From Acetobacteraceae bacterium (lineage in GTDB: Bacteria; Pseudomonadota; Alphaproteobacteria; Acetobacterales; Acetobacteraceae): a stretch of 7,084 nucleotides of DNA. Both the position numbers and the translations under genes were made by a program. Of the stretch, positions 6,411-7,084 are shown piece by piece (position 1 is the first letter of the stretch; every line of letters starts with the position of its first letter). Below the pieces are notes generated by a model. The model searched no databases. It was given only the letters and a program-made list of their open reading frames with translations, and was not told the origin of the DNA. Where the stretch lies: positions 1 to 7,084 of the forward strand of contig DAICYU010000210.1 in NCBI GenBank assembly GCA_027311485.1, in the 5' to 3' direction.

Positions 6411-6768
6411 GGTTCCGCTGCTACCGGACACCCTTGTTCGAGGCGACGCTTCCAATGTGGATCGGAAAGGCGGCGGGGAAGATCACCATTCCACACGGGG
6501 CGATTCATATCGAGCCAATCAGGGAAATCATGGCGCTGAGCCGCTATTGCATGAAAGGCGTAGACCACCATCACGCAAAGCGTTGCTATGTCAAACCTGT
6601 CGATCAGGGGTTGATCTGGGGGAAGCGTGTATTCATTAGCCGTAGTCTTGGCCCAACCGCACGGAAAATGGCGCCTAGCTTACTCATGACACGCAAATCG
6701 CCCGCACTAAGTTCACCGTCACGAACAGGTTCGGGGCGCAGTCCTGGCCCTCTGCATGCTTCGCCGCC
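6411..6768. other. Gap without a recognised gene between the res-like site and the right recombinase
   Basis: About 360 bases of visibly lower GC than the Tn3 genes. A plus-strand frame of 133 codons (6371-6772) and a minus-strand frame of 68 codons (6368-6574) cross it. Neither has a convincing ribosome binding site, a recognisable motif, or a composition unlike chance; both begin inside or at the edge of the palindrome. I saw no tRNA, CRISPR or Tn3 terminal repeat. It may be an old intergenic region or the degraded end of another element. Confidence 0.4.
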
Positions 6769-7084
6769 TTGAAAAACCGGGAGGCGGCCGGGCGGTTCGT
6801 CACCTACCTTCGTGTCAGCACCGATGGCCAGGGCCGATCTGGGCTTGGCCTTGAGGTGCAGCGCCAAGCTGTTGCGGCTTACGTTGCTCAGACTGGCGGC
6901 GAGGTGGTAGCGGAGTTTCAGGAAGTGGAAAGCGGCAAGCGTGCCGATCGGCCGCAGCTCGCCGCCGCGCTGGCTTCCTGCCGTAACCGCCGGGCTGTGC
7001 TGGTCATTGCCAAACTCGATCGCCTGGCGCGCAATGCGCGGTTCCTACTGTCCGTGGTGGAGGGCAGCGGCGAGGCCGGTGTCG
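6769..7084 (+). CDS. Serine recombinase, N-terminal part only; start unclear
   Basis: The start of a serine-type site-specific recombinase, running off the right edge. The frame reads RFVTYLRVSTDGQGRSGLGLEVQRQAVAAYV, with catalytic Ser encoded at 6817-6819, then EFQEVESGKRADRPQLAAAL and VIAKLDRLARNARFLLSVVEG, the conserved arginine region of the resolvase fold. It differs clearly from both other recombinases here and resembles a proteobacterial phage/plasmid recombinase group with the LRVSTDxQGxSGLGLExQ signature. No ATG or GTG lies in frame before the catalytic motif. A TTG at 6769 is the nearest candidate and would put Ser at residue 17, but it lacks a ribosome binding site. The frame is open back to 6679. 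A GGGAGG at 6778-6783 stands about 10 bases before a codon run GGG CGG TTC, where a start would be expected. The gene may begin at TTG or may have lost its start. Confidence 0.82.
   Translation, partial: MKNREAAGRFVTYLRVSTDGQGRSGLGLEVQRQAVAAYVAQTGGEVVAEFQEVESGKRADRPQLAAALASCRNRRAVLVIAKLDRLARNARFLLSVVEGSGEAGV

Noticed and set aside
6371..6772. 133-codon plus-strand frame upstream of the right recombinase
   Set aside because: It starts within the palindrome, has no ribosome binding site or recognised motif, and its end overlaps the recombinase start in another frame; kept only as part of the unassigned gap.
6377..7084. Tn3 terminal inverted repeat (GGGG...TAAG type)
   Set aside because: No such sequence was seen by eye in either orientation up to the right edge.

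Overview
The window is a high-GC stretch built almost entirely of mobile DNA, most likely from an alphaproteobacterium or another high-GC proteobacterium (a plasmid or an accessory island). This guess rests on base composition and on the style of the element proteins; no housekeeping gene is present to confirm it. The outstanding trait is three unrelated-looking serine recombinases in 7 kb, plus nested remnants of a Tn3-family transposon and an IS66-family insertion sequence.

Layout from left to right. (1) Positions 1 to about 2126, minus strand, hold a compact three-gene cassette: a DUF5372-like protein whose 5' end is uncertain, a 60-residue protein, and a large serine recombinase that is open for 556 codons and runs off the left edge. 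The three reading frames meet in the eight bases ATGAGTAA at 1668-1661. (2) About 2147-2743, plus strand, is the right-hand end of an IS66-family element: the last ~69 codons of its transposase TnpC, a 109-residue passenger protein, and a terminal end beginning GTAAGCG (minus strand). (3) From 2744 to about 6376, minus strand, is a Tn3-family module in the order res-like site, tnpR, tnpA. The IS66 end sits inside the 3' end of tnpA, has removed its last few dozen codons and supplies the stop codon. (4) Positions 6284-6410 carry a 26-bp palindrome and repeated GTGCAT half-sites that look like the resolvase site. (5) Positions 6411-6768 hold no gene I recognise. (6) From 6769 to the right edge, plus strand, starts a third serine recombinase whose start codon is unclear.

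Reading the junctions as history: a Tn3-family transposon was hit by an IS66 element in tnpA. The left part of that IS66 element and the distal end of tnpA were then lost or replaced, and the recombinase/DUF5372 cassette now abuts the broken IS66 transposase at about 2127-2147. TnpA keeps its DDE residues but lacks its C-terminal tail, and no Tn3 terminal inverted repeat is seen on either side, so the transposon is probably immobile as it stands. TnpR appears intact. The left recombinase cassette looks functional as far as it is visible and is the least understood part of the window.
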